64,000 nucleotides of DNA from Salinarchaeum laminariae (lineage in GTDB: Archaea > Halobacteriota > Halobacteria > Halobacteriales > Salinarchaeaceae). The notes beneath the pieces were generated by a model, which worked only from the letters and a program-made list of their open reading frames with translations, was not told the origin of the DNA and did no database searches. Shown here one piece after another: positions 16,966 through 25,273 of this stretch. A program made the translations under genes and the position numbers. Each line of letters starts with the position of its first letter. The stretch's first letter is position 1. The stretch lies in contig NZ_CP096270.1 of NCBI RefSeq assembly GCF_023204835.1, positions 62,001 to 126,000 of the forward strand, read 5' to 3'.

Positions 16966-17256
16966 GAGACGTTTGCGATATCCGGAGATAGCGCCCCTCT
17001 GGATAGCCATCTTCTACGATTCGGCGGCTATCTACCAATGGTCGGAAGCAAGGAGCTACTCCAATCTCGGTAGTAGCCCGAGTCGGAGGGCGAAGTCAGC
17101 GGCCACCGACGGCGGTGTGTGTGTGTACAGACAGCTGAGGACCACGACTGAGAGGAGAATGGAGGGTGTGTAGAGATCGTGAGAAGAGAAAGTAAGGGGA
17201 GTGCTGTGATCCGTGACGACACCGGATCTGGTCACGGCCGACGTCGTCCGGAGCGG

Positions 17257-17262
17257 GAAAAA
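17257..17262 (-). terminator. T-run downstream of the winged-helix gene
   Basis: CCCGTTTTTCCCG on the minus strand, about 55 bases beyond the stop at 17317. Confidence 0.35.
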
Positions 17263-17316
17263 CGGGGAATGCGGGGACGGGATCACTACGCGATCCAACG
17301 GATAGCGGCCGCGCGG

Positions 17317-17907
17317 TCAGGGTCGTTCTGTCAAAAGATGTGCTGCCGAAAGCACGACGGCACCGGCGACGAGGAGCCCGACGACGAACAGTTGCGCCGC
17401 AGCGGGGGCACCCCAGGCCAGGGCGAGTCCGGTGAGCACACCGCCGATTCCGTAGAGGGCGTAGTAGGTCGACCAGTCCTCGGGCTCGGAATCGTCCTCG
17501 GCCGATTCGAGGTGATCGTACACCTGCGCGGAGTGTGAGCCCAGTTCGACGGTGCCCCGGTCACCGTCGAAGTCGACGACGCCCGCGTCGTCCATGCGCG
17601 GGAGGTGACACTGGTACAGTCCGACGTACACGCGTTTGCGCTCCTGGGCGTCGAGTTGTGCGCGGGGTTTGTCGTTCTCGACGGCCGCGATGCGCTCGGC
17701 GAGGTCGCCGAGCGTCGTTCCGTCGCCGTCTTCCTCGTGGAGGAAATGGAGCACGCGTCGCCGCCGCGTGTTTTTCAGGATGTCGTACACGACGTCCAGC
17801 GAGAGCTGCGCTGGCTCCGTCGATTCGGTCGCATCTGATGCTGTCTCCGACGAGGGCAGCTGCTGATCGGGATCGAGAGGTTCCGACTCGGACGCGGTCG
17901 AACTCAT
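17317..17907 (-). CDS. Membrane-anchored DUF7344-type winged-helix regulator
   Basis: 196 residues. A disordered acidic N-terminus (1-35) precedes the winged helix (VVYDILKNTRRRRVLHFLHE, RKRVYVGLYQCHLPRMDDAGVV). Two membrane helices (about 150-170 and 172-192) end the protein. This haloarchaea-specific layout suggests a membrane-tethered transcription regulator. A close paralogue is at 38945-39484, on the other side of the glycan region. TTATAATCC near 17926-17934, about 20-25 bases before ATG 17907, fits a leaderless promoter. Confidence 0.8.
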   Translation of the reverse strand: MSSTASESEPLDPDQQLPSSETASDATESTEPAQLSLDVVYDILKNTRRRRVLHFLHEEDGDGTTLGDLAERIAAVENDKPRAQLDAQERKRVYVGLYQCHLPRMDDAGVVDFDGDRGTVELGSHSAQVYDHLESAEDDSEPEDWSTYYALYGIGGVLTGLALAWGAPAAAQLFVVGLLVAGAVVLSAAHLLTERP

Positions 17908-18706
17908 GAATGGTTCACTACTGGATTATAAGTGTCGTCGGGGGTCGTTTCCACTGCAATTCGTCCCGGTTGGAGAGAGCTGTCCACGTTCAGATCGATC
18001 GAAGGCCCGGCATGAGACCTGGAACGATCCCGGATCTGAAACCACCGTTTGCGCTCACCCGTCGCCGAACCATCCGTCAGTTTCGGCGACCGATTTCGTC
18101 GTTGTAACATTGCACATACCACCCTTGGCAGTAGCGTCAATACTACCAACCTGTATTAATGGGCCGTACTGTTCATCCAATGTCTGTTCTGTAAATAGGT
18201 CCTACTCGAAGGACAGGTGCAATGGCGAATGGAAACCGCCAACGCGATGCCAGCTCACACGAGCCCTACTCTGAGCACGAGACAAGATGCCACCCCGACG
18301 CAATACGGCGGTAGTGCATTACTAAGCGAGGGCGGCCACGGTTCGTCGGAGGGAGGGTGGGAATCTCCAGTCGAAACTTTGCTGGAAATGGGGGTGGGGG
18401 TCGTAGTCCGACGATACCGATTGCGCTATCAAGGGAAATCGGTTGCCGAGGGACAGGAATTCCGGATCAGGGTCTATTTGCCCCATTTCGGGCAGCTGCA
18501 CCCGACAGCGTCGCTGTCCGGATGACGGACGCAGGATCCCAGCGGCAGTGCGATCCGGCGAAACGGAACCGTCCGGAGCAACGCAGGCCTATCCGGACGT
18601 AGGGAAGGCAATCTTCGTGTTGAAAGACGTCGCTGGACTGACAAAGCATCGTCGGCCCGGATCGAGTCGGCGGATCCGGGGGCGTGGATCGGCCTACTGG
18701 GAGCAC
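17908..18706. other. About 800 bases without a supported gene
   Basis: Both strands were read. Frames are interrupted or have non-haloarchaeal composition (the 122-codon plus frame at 17906-18274 is Cys/Ser/Pro-rich). Base composition is lower in GC around 18090-18300. Nothing resembling a known RNA was recognised. It could be a decayed gene or the promoter side of the 17907 gene. Confidence 0.45.
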
Positions 18707-19918
18707 TCACTCGGCGTCTGGGGACCGCTCAGGGGCGACGGCCAGCACTGATTCGAGCCCCTGATCGAAATCGACCTGAGGCTCGTACCCCAGTTGATCG
18801 CGAGCACGCTGGATCGACGCCAGACTGTGCTCGAGGTCGCCGGATCGCGGCGGCGCGTGCTCGATCGGAACGGAGCAGTTTGCCTCTTCGATCAGTCGCT
18901 CCGCCAGCTCGAGGATCGAGATTCGCTCGCCGGTGCCGACGTTGTAGGCGCGACCGGTGTGTGGCGTCGTCGCAGCGGCGAGCGTCGCGCGGACGACGTC
19001 GTCGACGTGGACGAAATCGCGAGTCTGCTCGCCGTCGCCGTGGATCAGGAGCGGGTCGCCCGCCAGGACCCGCTCTGTGAACGCCTTCACGACGCCCGCG
19101 TTCGCACCGGGACCGTAGGCGTTGAAGAATCGGAGCGCCGTGACGGGGACGTCGAACCGGGCGCCGTAGACGCGGGCGTAGTTGTCTGCGGCGAGCTTGT
19201 CCACGCCGTAGGGCGATTCGGGCCGTTTCGGATCGGTCTCGTGGACCGGAACCGACGCCGGATCGCCGTAGATCGCGGCGCTTGAGGCCAGCACCACGCG
19301 CGCCCCCTCGCGACGGGCGAGTTCGAGCACGTCGAGCGTCGCCGCGACGTTGGTCTCGTTGCTGGCCGGTGGATCCGAAAGGGAGTCCTCAACGCTGACC
19401 TGCGCAGCGAGGTGGACGATCACGTCCACGTCGGTCGCCGCCTCCGAAAGGAGCGACCGGTCGCGGACGTCACCCTCGATCGCCGTCACGTCGTCGGGTA
19501 GCTGCGAACGGCTTCCGGTATCGAACGTGTCGAGTACGCGAACGTCGTTGCAGGCCGCGAGCGCGCGGACGAGGTGGCTGCCGATGAACCCGCCGCCGCC
19601 CGTGACGAGCACCGTTCCGAGTGCAGGCACCTCGATGCTCGCGCTGGCAGGCCGTTCGCCTAACGGTGAATCGACAAGAGCCCTGGCGACCGCGCCGTCG
19701 ACGGTGGCACCGGGCTCGGCGGTAGAGTGGGGGTCCGTCATCTTCGGTTCCGCGTCGGCCTGCGTTTCGGCGTCCTGGGCCGCGTCGGCCTGCGTTTCGG
19801 CGTCCTGGGCCGCGTCGGCCTGCGTTTCGGCGTCCTGAGCCGCGTCGGCCAACTCGGTGAAGAGCGTCGCCGACTCTCGCTGGTCACTATCGCCCTTGTG
19901 GATCCTGTCGTCTGTCAT
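18707..19918 (-). CDS. NAD-dependent epimerase/dehydratase (extended SDR) with repetitive N-terminal extension
   Basis: 403 residues. Residues about 101-403 form an extended short-chain dehydrogenase: GGGGFIG at 107-113, catalytic YGVDK, and a typical sugar-nucleotide pocket (NAYGPG, TRDFVHVDDV). It probably epimerises or dehydrates a nucleotide sugar such as UDP-Glc or UDP-GlcNAc derivatives. Unusually, residues 26-55 are three exact AAQDAETQAD repeats in a 100-residue acidic disordered extension. An internal ATG (19741, residue 60) could be a shorter start, but the promoter box at 19946-19954 supports 19918. It is downstream of the deacetylase gene in the same direction. Confidence 0.88.
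   Translation of the reverse strand: MTDDRIHKGDSDQRESATLFTELADAAQDAETQADAAQDAETQADAAQDAETQADAEPKMTDPHSTAEPGATVDGAVARALVDSPLGERPASASIEVPALGTVLVTGGGGFIGSHLVRALAACNDVRVLDTFDTGSRSQLPDDVTAIEGDVRDRSLLSEAATDVDVIVHLAAQVSVEDSLSDPPASNETNVAATLDVLELARREGARVVLASSAAIYGDPASVPVHETDPKRPESPYGVDKLAADNYARVYGARFDVPVTALRFFNAYGPGANAGVVKAFTERVLAGDPLLIHGDGEQTRDFVHVDDVVRATLAAATTPHTGRAYNVGTGERISILELAERLIEEANCSVPIEHAPPRSGDLEHSLASIQRARDQLGYEPQVDFDQGLESVLAVAPERSPDAE
19751..19850 (-). repeat. Exact 30-bp in-frame tandem repeat, three copies plus 10 bases
   Basis: Units at 19751-19780, 19781-19810 and 19811-19840 (one base change in the last) plus a partial copy to 19850. They encode the decapeptide AAQDAETQAD inside the epimerase N-terminus. 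Near identity at DNA level implies recent expansion. Confidence 0.85.
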
Positions 19919-19945
19919 CTGACCGGAGTCGGCCGGGCTACGCGC

Positions 19946-19954
19946 ATTGTAATA
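19946..19954 (-). promoter_or_regulatory. TATTACAAT promoter box of the epimerase
   Basis: 28-36 bases before ATG 19918, correct leaderless spacing, in the 43-base gap after the deacetylase gene. The epimerase can thus be transcribed on its own. Confidence 0.45.
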
Positions 19955-19961
19955 GAGCGGT

Positions 19962-20840
19962 TTACCCACCGAAGGGGCCGACGTACCGCTCGATGCGGTC
20001 GTGGCACTGCTCGCGGTGATGCTCGAGGATCGTCGCCAACGATCGGTCCGCCGATCCCCAGAGCCCAGGATGCACGAGCAGCTGCATCGCATCCGGAACG
20101 CCCTCGGTAAAGGGTCGCTCCGATCGCCACTTGCCGCCCGAATCCGAGACGTACGCGACGTCGGTGAAGTAGGCCGGCTCGTAGGTGTTCTCGAAGGCGT
20201 CGAAGGTCGCCCCCAGCGCCCACTCGGGGGGCTGGTGGATCGACGTCGCGACGACCGTCGAGTCGACGGCCACCGGCCCTGGCTGCTCCCGGGCGACGAA
20301 GGAGAGTGCGTGCTCCAGCGCCGCGCGATCCTCGAGAACGCGGGCTTCGAGATCCTCCACCACGGGCTCTGCCTCCCAGTAGTAGTGGGGATCGAAGTGG
20401 AGGCCGACGTCGTGGCCCGCCGAGAGGATCGTGTGCAGATGCCGCCGGCTGTCGGGTGCAAGGAGATCGTACAGCGGATTCGTCACCAGCACGCAGTACG
20501 TCGACGTGACGCCAAGCTCCGCCTCGGCGCGGGCCATCGCGGCCGCCCGCGCGAGCGAGATGTCGACGTCGTGTCTGAGTGCGATCTCGCCGTCCGCGAT
20601 CGCGCCCTCGAAGCCCACGAACTCGTACCCGCGCGCGAGGAGGCCCTCCAGCAATCCGGCGTAGACGTCGAGTTCGTAGGCGATCCCCTCGGTCGGATCC
20701 TCGGAGGCTTCGCCACACCAGAGATCGGGGACCGACTCGGCACCTCCGGACCGTTCGACCCGCTCGGAGAGCTCGACGCCCCCGTCGCTCCGGGCATCTG
20801 CGCCGTCCCCCGGATCGCCACCATCCGAATGTTCACGCAT
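19962..20840 (-). CDS. Polysaccharide deacetylase-like protein (NodB fold)
   Basis: 292 residues. After an acidic N-terminus (1-50), a NodB-type barrel shows IALRHDVDIS (metal Asp), HDVGLHFDPHYYW (metal His pair) and LLVHPGLWGSAD (catalytic His). These are the metal- and base-binding motifs of carbohydrate esterase family 4. Such enzymes remove N- or O-acetyl groups from glycans. Here the barrel is short and the His spacing atypical, so it may act on a lipid-linked or small sugar. It overlaps the formyltransferase gene by 8 bases, an obvious operon. The disordered N-terminus is typical of the neighbours. Confidence 0.78.
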   Translation of the reverse strand: MREHSDGGDPGDGADARSDGGVELSERVERSGGAESVPDLWCGEASEDPTEGIAYELDVYAGLLEGLLARGYEFVGFEGAIADGEIALRHDVDISLARAAAMARAEAELGVTSTYCVLVTNPLYDLLAPDSRRHLHTILSAGHDVGLHFDPHYYWEAEPVVEDLEARVLEDRAALEHALSFVAREQPGPVAVDSTVVATSIHQPPEWALGATFDAFENTYEPAYFTDVAYVSDSGGKWRSERPFTEGVPDAMQLLVHPGLWGSADRSLATILEHHREQCHDRIERYVGPFGG

Positions 20841-21864
20841 CGGGCGCCCCCGATCCCGTCAGGTGCTGGCGATGCTCGTATCGGTCCACGCGGTCGTGCT
20901 CGCCGGGAGACTCGAACCGGCGGCCCGGTACCGGCTCCCAGTCGTCGGCCGCCCACTCGGTGACGAGGAGCGTACCATCCGGCGTTGCGACGACGAAGTC
21001 ACCGAGCTCGAAGGACTCGACGATCACGCCAGGCTCGACGTCGACTGCGAGATCGTCGGAGAAGGGCATCGCTTCCTGTATCTCGACGCGGGCGTCGCCC
21101 TCGAAGGTGTACGCCCCGGGATAGGGATCGGTGACGGCCCGAATCTGGTTGTAGACGTCCCGCGTGACGTTCCCCCAGTGGATCTCGCCGTCCTCGGGGT
21201 TCCGTTTGGGGTAGTAGGTGACCTCGCCGCGTTGCTCCCCGTACTCGATCTCGTCCCGGAGCACGGGCCCCAGCGAGTCGAACAGCATCGCCTCGATCGC
21301 CATCGTCACCTTGTGATAGAGCGTCTCGATCGTGTCGTAGGTCGTCAGATCGAACTTCCGAGTGGTGACGACCTCGCCGGAGTCAGCGCCAGGATCGAGC
21401 TGGATGATCGAGAGCAAGAATCGGTCCAGATCCTCGACGAGCGACCAGTTCAGCGGTGATCGACCGCGCCCGCGCGGGAGGCCGAAGGCGCTCCCGTGGT
21501 TGCCCAGCGCACCCTGCTCGAACGTGTCCAGGATCTCGCCGGGCAGGAGGCGCTGCCAGCCGTTGACGATCAGGAGATCGGCGTCGATCGTCTGAAAGTG
21601 ATCGAGATCGGCGGGGTCCTCCATCCCGTACTCCTGTGGGTAGTAGATCGGGAGATCGTGCTCCTCGGCGATCTCGGCGAAGGATCGGTATTTGCAGACG
21701 GAGCCACGCTCGGCCATCTCCGGAGTGATCGAGACGATCTCGCTCACGGGCGCGCCGTGGTCGAGGAGTGACTCGAGGACCTCGTGACCCGGTCGAGTAC
21801 AGCTCGCGTAGACGATCTCGGCGTCGTCGGGGACGTCGAGCGTGCGGTCGCCAGGAACGTACAT
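20833..21864 (-). CDS. Formyltransferase-family protein (sugar N-formyltransferase?)
   Basis: 343 residues from ATG 21864 (MYVPGDRTLDVPDDAEIVYA). A formyltransferase domain has GNHGSAFGLPRGRGRSPLNW, containing the catalytic Asn and His, and LDPGADSGEVV with the catalytic Asp. The C-terminal part contains a beta-barrel segment like that of methionyl-tRNA formyltransferases. In a sugar cluster the usual role is N-formylation of an amino sugar with formyl-tetrahydrofolate; archaea do not formylate initiator tRNA. The substrate is not deducible. The ORF can be extended upstream to 21969 but not with conserved sequence. GTAACAAAG at 21892-21900 supports 21864. Confidence 0.75.
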   Translation of the reverse strand: MYVPGDRTLDVPDDAEIVYASCTRPGHEVLESLLDHGAPVSEIVSITPEMAERGSVCKYRSFAEIAEEHDLPIYYPQEYGMEDPADLDHFQTIDADLLIVNGWQRLLPGEILDTFEQGALGNHGSAFGLPRGRGRSPLNWSLVEDLDRFLLSIIQLDPGADSGEVVTTRKFDLTTYDTIETLYHKVTMAIEAMLFDSLGPVLRDEIEYGEQRGEVTYYPKRNPEDGEIHWGNVTRDVYNQIRAVTDPYPGAYTFEGDARVEIQEAMPFSDDLAVDVEPGVIVESFELGDFVVATPDGTLLVTEWAADDWEPVPGRRFESPGEHDRVDRYEHRQHLTGSGAPDA

Positions 21865-21891
21865 CCTGCCGGGCACTGTCCGTCGACCGGG

Positions 21892-21900
21892 CTTTGTTAC
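21892..21900 (-). promoter_or_regulatory. GTAACAAAG promoter box of the formyltransferase operon
   Basis: 28-36 bases before ATG 21864, followed by CCCGG on the minus strand. Confidence 0.45.
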
Positions 21901-21955
21901 GCCCCGCGTAGCCGGCCGTAGATGGGTGCTACCGGGACAGTGGGATCGCGACTGC

Positions 21956-23134
21956 TCACCTGGAGCCACGAAGCTTCGTCGAGATCCCGGCGAGAAACGG
22001 CGCGGGGTCGTCGAATCGAAGATAATCGAAGCGGGGCTCGGCGAGACAGGAGGCGGCGATCGTGAGCGCGGTGCCTGCCATCGACGGCCGCTCGACGTGC
22101 GGCGAGTCCTCGCTCCTGATGCTCAGGAGGTGGCCAAGCTCACCGTGGAGCAGGTGGCTCCCGACGCCAGTCTCGTACGTGGGGTCGATCTCCTCGCCGC
22201 GACCAGTCGCCTGGAGCCAGTAGTAGGCGGGAAAGTCGGCACCGGCCCGGACCGTCGACGGCAGGGACTGCCAGAACCGCGGGTTGATCTCGGTGAGGAC
22301 GTACTCGCCGGTTCGGGCGTCGCGCATGTACTCGATGCAGGCGAGGCCGTGCCAGTCGAGTTCGTCGAGGAGGTCGCGAGCGACGGACTCGAGTTCGGTG
22401 TCGTAGATCGAACGCCGATAGACGCCACCGCCACCGGTGTAGGAATCCCCGCGGATCTGGCGGTGCTGAAACGTTGCGACCGGAGTGCCGTGGTCGTAGA
22501 GCGCGGCGACCATGAACTCGCCGTCGGTCGGGACGAACTCCTGGGCGATCGGCGTGTGATCGAAGGCGTCGACGAGCTCGTCGACGTCCGGCTCGGCACC
22601 GGGCGGAACGTGTTCGATCGATTTGACCACGTCGAGGTCCTCGGGAGCGCGCTCGGGAAGATACGGCTCGGCGAGGACGTTGTACCGCGACTTGACGACG
22701 TGGCGACCGTCCCAGTCCTCGACCGCGTCCAGCGACCGCGTCTCCGGGACAGGCACACCGGCGGCCTCGGCTGCGGCCGCGAGTGCGAGCCGGTCGTGGA
22801 CACGCTCGATGTGATCGAACGGCGGGACCACGAGCGAGACGCGGTCGGCGAACGCCTCCTCGTATCGCGACAGGACGTAGCCGTCCTCGGCGCGAATCGG
22901 GTAGATCGTCTCGACGTCGGGGCGATCCGCGAGCGCGAGCAGCGCGTCCCGGTATGCGAGCAGATCCTCACGAGGGTCCGGTAACGTCGCAGTTCTGTCG
23001 ACGAACCTCGACTTCGTTGCGGGAACCCCGCCCTTTTCGGAGGCGACGATCGGCGAGACGCCCCCAGCAGCGAGCGAACGGACACAGGTGTAGGTCGCAG
23101 CCTCTCGGCCGGTCGGCAACAGCGCTGCAGTCAC
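21956..23134 (-). CDS. ATP-grasp domain ligase-like protein
   Basis: 392 residues from GTG 23134. The N-terminal Rossmann-like domain starts with ALLPTGREAATYTCVRSL. The ATP-grasp core then shows HVVKSRYNVLAEPY (nucleotide-binding Lys), AQEFVPTDGEFMVAALYD, and the metal-binding strand VLTEINPRFWQSL with Glu and Asn. Families of this type join a carboxylate to an amine or phosphate (carbamoyl-phosphate synthase, D-Ala-D-Ala ligase style). In a glycan cluster it may acylate amino sugars with an amino acid, but that is inference. An in-frame ATG at 23224 exists; 23134 is preferred because the TATA-like TATACTATTCC (23174-23184) would lie upstream of it. It is followed by the formyltransferase operon. 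Confidence 0.78.
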   Translation of the reverse strand: MTAALLPTGREAATYTCVRSLAAGGVSPIVASEKGGVPATKSRFVDRTATLPDPREDLLAYRDALLALADRPDVETIYPIRAEDGYVLSRYEEAFADRVSLVVPPFDHIERVHDRLALAAAAEAAGVPVPETRSLDAVEDWDGRHVVKSRYNVLAEPYLPERAPEDLDVVKSIEHVPPGAEPDVDELVDAFDHTPIAQEFVPTDGEFMVAALYDHGTPVATFQHRQIRGDSYTGGGGVYRRSIYDTELESVARDLLDELDWHGLACIEYMRDARTGEYVLTEINPRFWQSLPSTVRAGADFPAYYWLQATGRGEEIDPTYETGVGSHLLHGELGHLLSIRSEDSPHVERPSMAGTALTIAASCLAEPRFDYLRFDDPAPFLAGISTKLRGSR

Positions 23135-23275
23135 CGAGTAGCACTCCCCATGATCGGCACTACCCAGTGTACAGGGAATAGTATACGCCGCTGATCGAGC
23201 GGATTCTGTGGGTACGCAACGCATACGGTCGACCGAAGAAACCGCCGCCTGCGTGCGGTTTGACGCGAACGCGGC

Positions 23276-24217
23276 TCACGTCGTCGGATAGGACCACGTC
23301 GAGGGCGGCTCGGATCGGGCACGCTCGGCGACCGCCTCCACCGTCGCCACCTCGACCCCCGCTTCCCGGGCGCGGTCGATTGCAGCACACATCTCGCGGA
23401 TCCGTGCCGCGTCCCGCTCGTCGACGACGTCCGCGGGTCGCAACCGGACGTGAAGTACACCGCCGCTGTCGGCCACGCGATCGAGACCGCGCTCGATCGT
23501 GGCGATCCCCGGATCAGCGATGGCACGACCCGAGAGCCAGCCGGCCGTGCCGTCGAACCGTGCGAAATCCACGGAGGTCGGCACCCCGACCAGTCCGTAC
23601 TCGTCGATCGCTGGACGCACGATCGGCGGTCCGGATATCGTCGCGTTCGCGAGCCGTCGCGCGGAGTTGGCGAGCGGGAAGGACGACGATGCGTCGGGAA
23701 CGGCGCAGCGGTAGTACTCGAACCCCCACTCGGCGAGGACGCCACGATGGCCGACGGCGTTGCCCGGAAACGCCGCGGTCCGTGGGGCCGGCAACGAGTC
23801 GGGGAGCGCGTCGAAGAAGCCGACGCACTCCGCTCTGGCCAGATCCAGACTGACGTCGTCGTGGCCGAACTCGACGCCAGAGAAGGGCAGGAATGCGAGT
23901 TCGTGGTCGGCCGGGGAGTCCACCGTCGCCTCGACCAGTTCGCGGGCGTGGCGTAGCTCCGGACGCTCCGCCCAGGCCTCGCGCTCGCGGGCGAAACGGG
24001 CGGGCGCGAGCGGGTGGTGTTCGTGGACGCCGTCGCAGTCCTCCAGAAGGAGGTGACCGACGACCGCCCATGTCGCCGAAATCTCGTAGCTCTCGAACAG
24101 TTCGAGGATCCGTCGCCAGCCCGATCGAGCCGCCGCTGCGCGTTCGACCGACGGCGGCTGCCCGTCGGTACAGTTCCAGCCGAGCGCTGCGTCCACCGAG
24201 ATCACGACGGTACCCAT
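23276..24217 (-). CDS. Polysaccharide deacetylase family protein
   Basis: 313 residues. The first strand carries VVISVDAALGWN (metal-site acidic residue). SATWAVVGHLLLEDCDGVHEHH follows, then FSGVEFGHDDVS and the C-terminal block LHVRLRPADVV, where the catalytic region is degenerate. This is a NodB-like barrel, second of three in this region, but with several motif residues changed. It may therefore have another substrate or be inactive. A GTTTATTC box at 24244-24251, about 30 bases before ATG 24217, indicates its own leaderless promoter. The adjacent ATP-grasp gene starts 141 bases downstream on the same strand. Confidence 0.75.
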   Translation of the reverse strand: MGTVVISVDAALGWNCTDGQPPSVERAAAARSGWRRILELFESYEISATWAVVGHLLLEDCDGVHEHHPLAPARFAREREAWAERPELRHARELVEATVDSPADHELAFLPFSGVEFGHDDVSLDLARAECVGFFDALPDSLPAPRTAAFPGNAVGHRGVLAEWGFEYYRCAVPDASSSFPLANSARRLANATISGPPIVRPAIDEYGLVGVPTSVDFARFDGTAGWLSGRAIADPGIATIERGLDRVADSGGVLHVRLRPADVVDERDAARIREMCAAIDRAREAGVEVATVEAVAERARSEPPSTWSYPTT

Positions 24218-24432
24218 TCGAAACGGGAGTCGGGAGATCGTCGAATAAACCCACGCGACCGTTCTGGGCTGTAGCGGCCTGTTACCGGCTGAGGTACCCG
24301 TTTTCGGTCCCGTAGTAGCTGGCTACGGACGGTTGTCAGCGGTAGCACCGCCCGCAGGCCCGCAAATTGCGGCGTGAGAGTGTGGAACGACGGCGGGCAG
24401 GCGATCGCCGGCGAGCAATCGGGAACGGATCG

Positions 24433-24441
24433 TATAACAAA
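24433..24441 (+). promoter_or_regulatory. TATAACAAA promoter box of the sugar-nucleotide operon
   Basis: 54-62 bases before ATG 24495, preceding a four-gene operon (24495-27713) whose genes overlap by 4 bases at each junction. Confidence 0.5.
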
Positions 24442-24494
24442 GCGGATGCTCCGGCTGGCTCCGGTCAGAGCCCGCTTCGGCGGGGACACCACCT

Positions 24495-24692
24495 ATGACG
24501 AGGCCGATTCAGCGAGCGACGGACCCGACAGCATCGATCGAGGCCGACGCGGCGTCGGCCCGCGAGGGAGCGGCGTCGAGCGACGGACCGACGTCGGGCG
24601 GAGGAACGGTGTTGGGCGGTGAAACGACGGCGTCGAACGACGACGGACCACTGACGATCGACGAACGCACAGTTGGAGGGCGATTCGCGTGA
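24495..24692 (+). CDS. Small acidic low-complexity ORF, first in the operon
   Basis: 65 residues, rich in Ala, Asp, Ser, Thr and Gly, no predicted fold. Its stop overlaps the GTG start of the acyltransferase (GTGA), the same coupling used by the next two junctions. A TATAACAAA box precedes it. It may be a translated leader, or an N-terminal tail in another frame. Alternatively it is not translated; I see no homologous motif. Confidence 0.4.
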   Translation: MTRPIQRATDPTASIEADAASAREGAASSDGPTSGGGTVLGGETTASNDDGPLTIDERTVGGRFA

Positions 24693-25273
24693 CCGACGCC
24701 GCCCAGATCGACGGCGACGTCGACGTCGCACAGACCGCCAGCCTCGCGCCGGACGGCGCCGAGGGCGAGCCACCGGTCATCGGTGCTGGCGCGACGATCC
24801 GCGGCGGGACCGTGATCTACCCGGACGTCGTCGTCGGCGAGAACTTCTCGACAGGTCACCACGCGATCGTGCGCGAGGAGACCCGGATCGGAGACGGCGT
24901 GCTCGTCGGGACGACAGCCGTGATCGACGGCCACGCGCAGATCGGCGACGGCACCAGCCTCCAGACCAACGCCTACGTCCCAACCCAGTCGAAACTCGGC
25001 GATCGAGTGTTTCTCGGACCGGGCGCCACGCTCACCAACGATGCAACGCCCGTCCGAAACGAACAGGAGACGCTCGATGGGCCACATCTCCACGACGACG
25101 TGACGATCGGTGCGAACGCGACGATCCTGCCCGGCGTCGAGGTCGGTGAGGGTGCGTTCGTCGCCGCAGGCGCCGTCGTCACGAAGGACGTTCCGCCACG
25201 GACGCTGGCGATCGGCACGCCCGCCGAGCACCGACCGCTTCCCGACGAGCTCGAAGGAGGGAACCACCTGTGA
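24689..25273 (+). CDS. LbH-fold N-acyltransferase (WbpD/WlbB-like)
   Basis: 194 residues from GTG 24689. A left-handed beta-helix of hexapeptide repeats fills residues about 28-175 ([40 protein letters not shown]). The block [15 protein letters not shown] and [19 protein letters not shown], then [10 protein letters not shown], matches the WbpD/WlbB acetyltransferase group that acetylates the 3-amino group of UDP-2-acetamido-3-amino-uronates. The operon neighbours (dehydrogenase) and the linked aminotransferase and oxidoreductase at 34.6-36.6 kb support that reading. The GTG start overlaps the preceding stop by 4 bases. Other amine-acyl acceptors are possible. Confidence 0.8.
   Translation: MTDAAQIDGDVDVAQTASLAPDGAEGEPPVIGAGATIRGGTVIYPDVVVGENFSTGHHAIVREETRIGDGVLVGTTAVIDGHAQIGDGTSLQTNAYVPTQSKLGDRVFLGPGATLTNDATPVRNEQETLDGPHLHDDVTIGANATILPGVEVGEGAFVAAGAVVTKDVPPRTLAIGTPAEHRPLPDELEGGNHL

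Larger units (their letters stand above)
16842..17316. other. Intergenic region upstream of glmS
   Basis: It contains the glmS promoter box (16956-16965) and an inverted repeat GATAGCC/GGCTATC between about 16999 and 17032. A GT-repeat (GTGTGTGTGTGT near 17115) and a purine-rich tract (17150-17200) follow. No gene is supported. Confidence 0.5.

Noticed and set aside
16842-17040. Inverted repeat before the glmS promoter considered as a glmS ribozyme
   Set aside because: No conserved glmS ribozyme core is visible, and that RNA is bacterial; the repeat is upstream of the promoter.
17906-18274. 122-codon plus-strand frame
   Set aside because: Cys/Ser/Pro-rich, not acidic; no promoter, no motif and no good codon style.
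24509-25267. 252-codon minus-strand frame opposite the LbH acyltransferase
   Set aside because: Mirrors the hexapeptide repeat codons; the plus frame carries clear LbH motifs.
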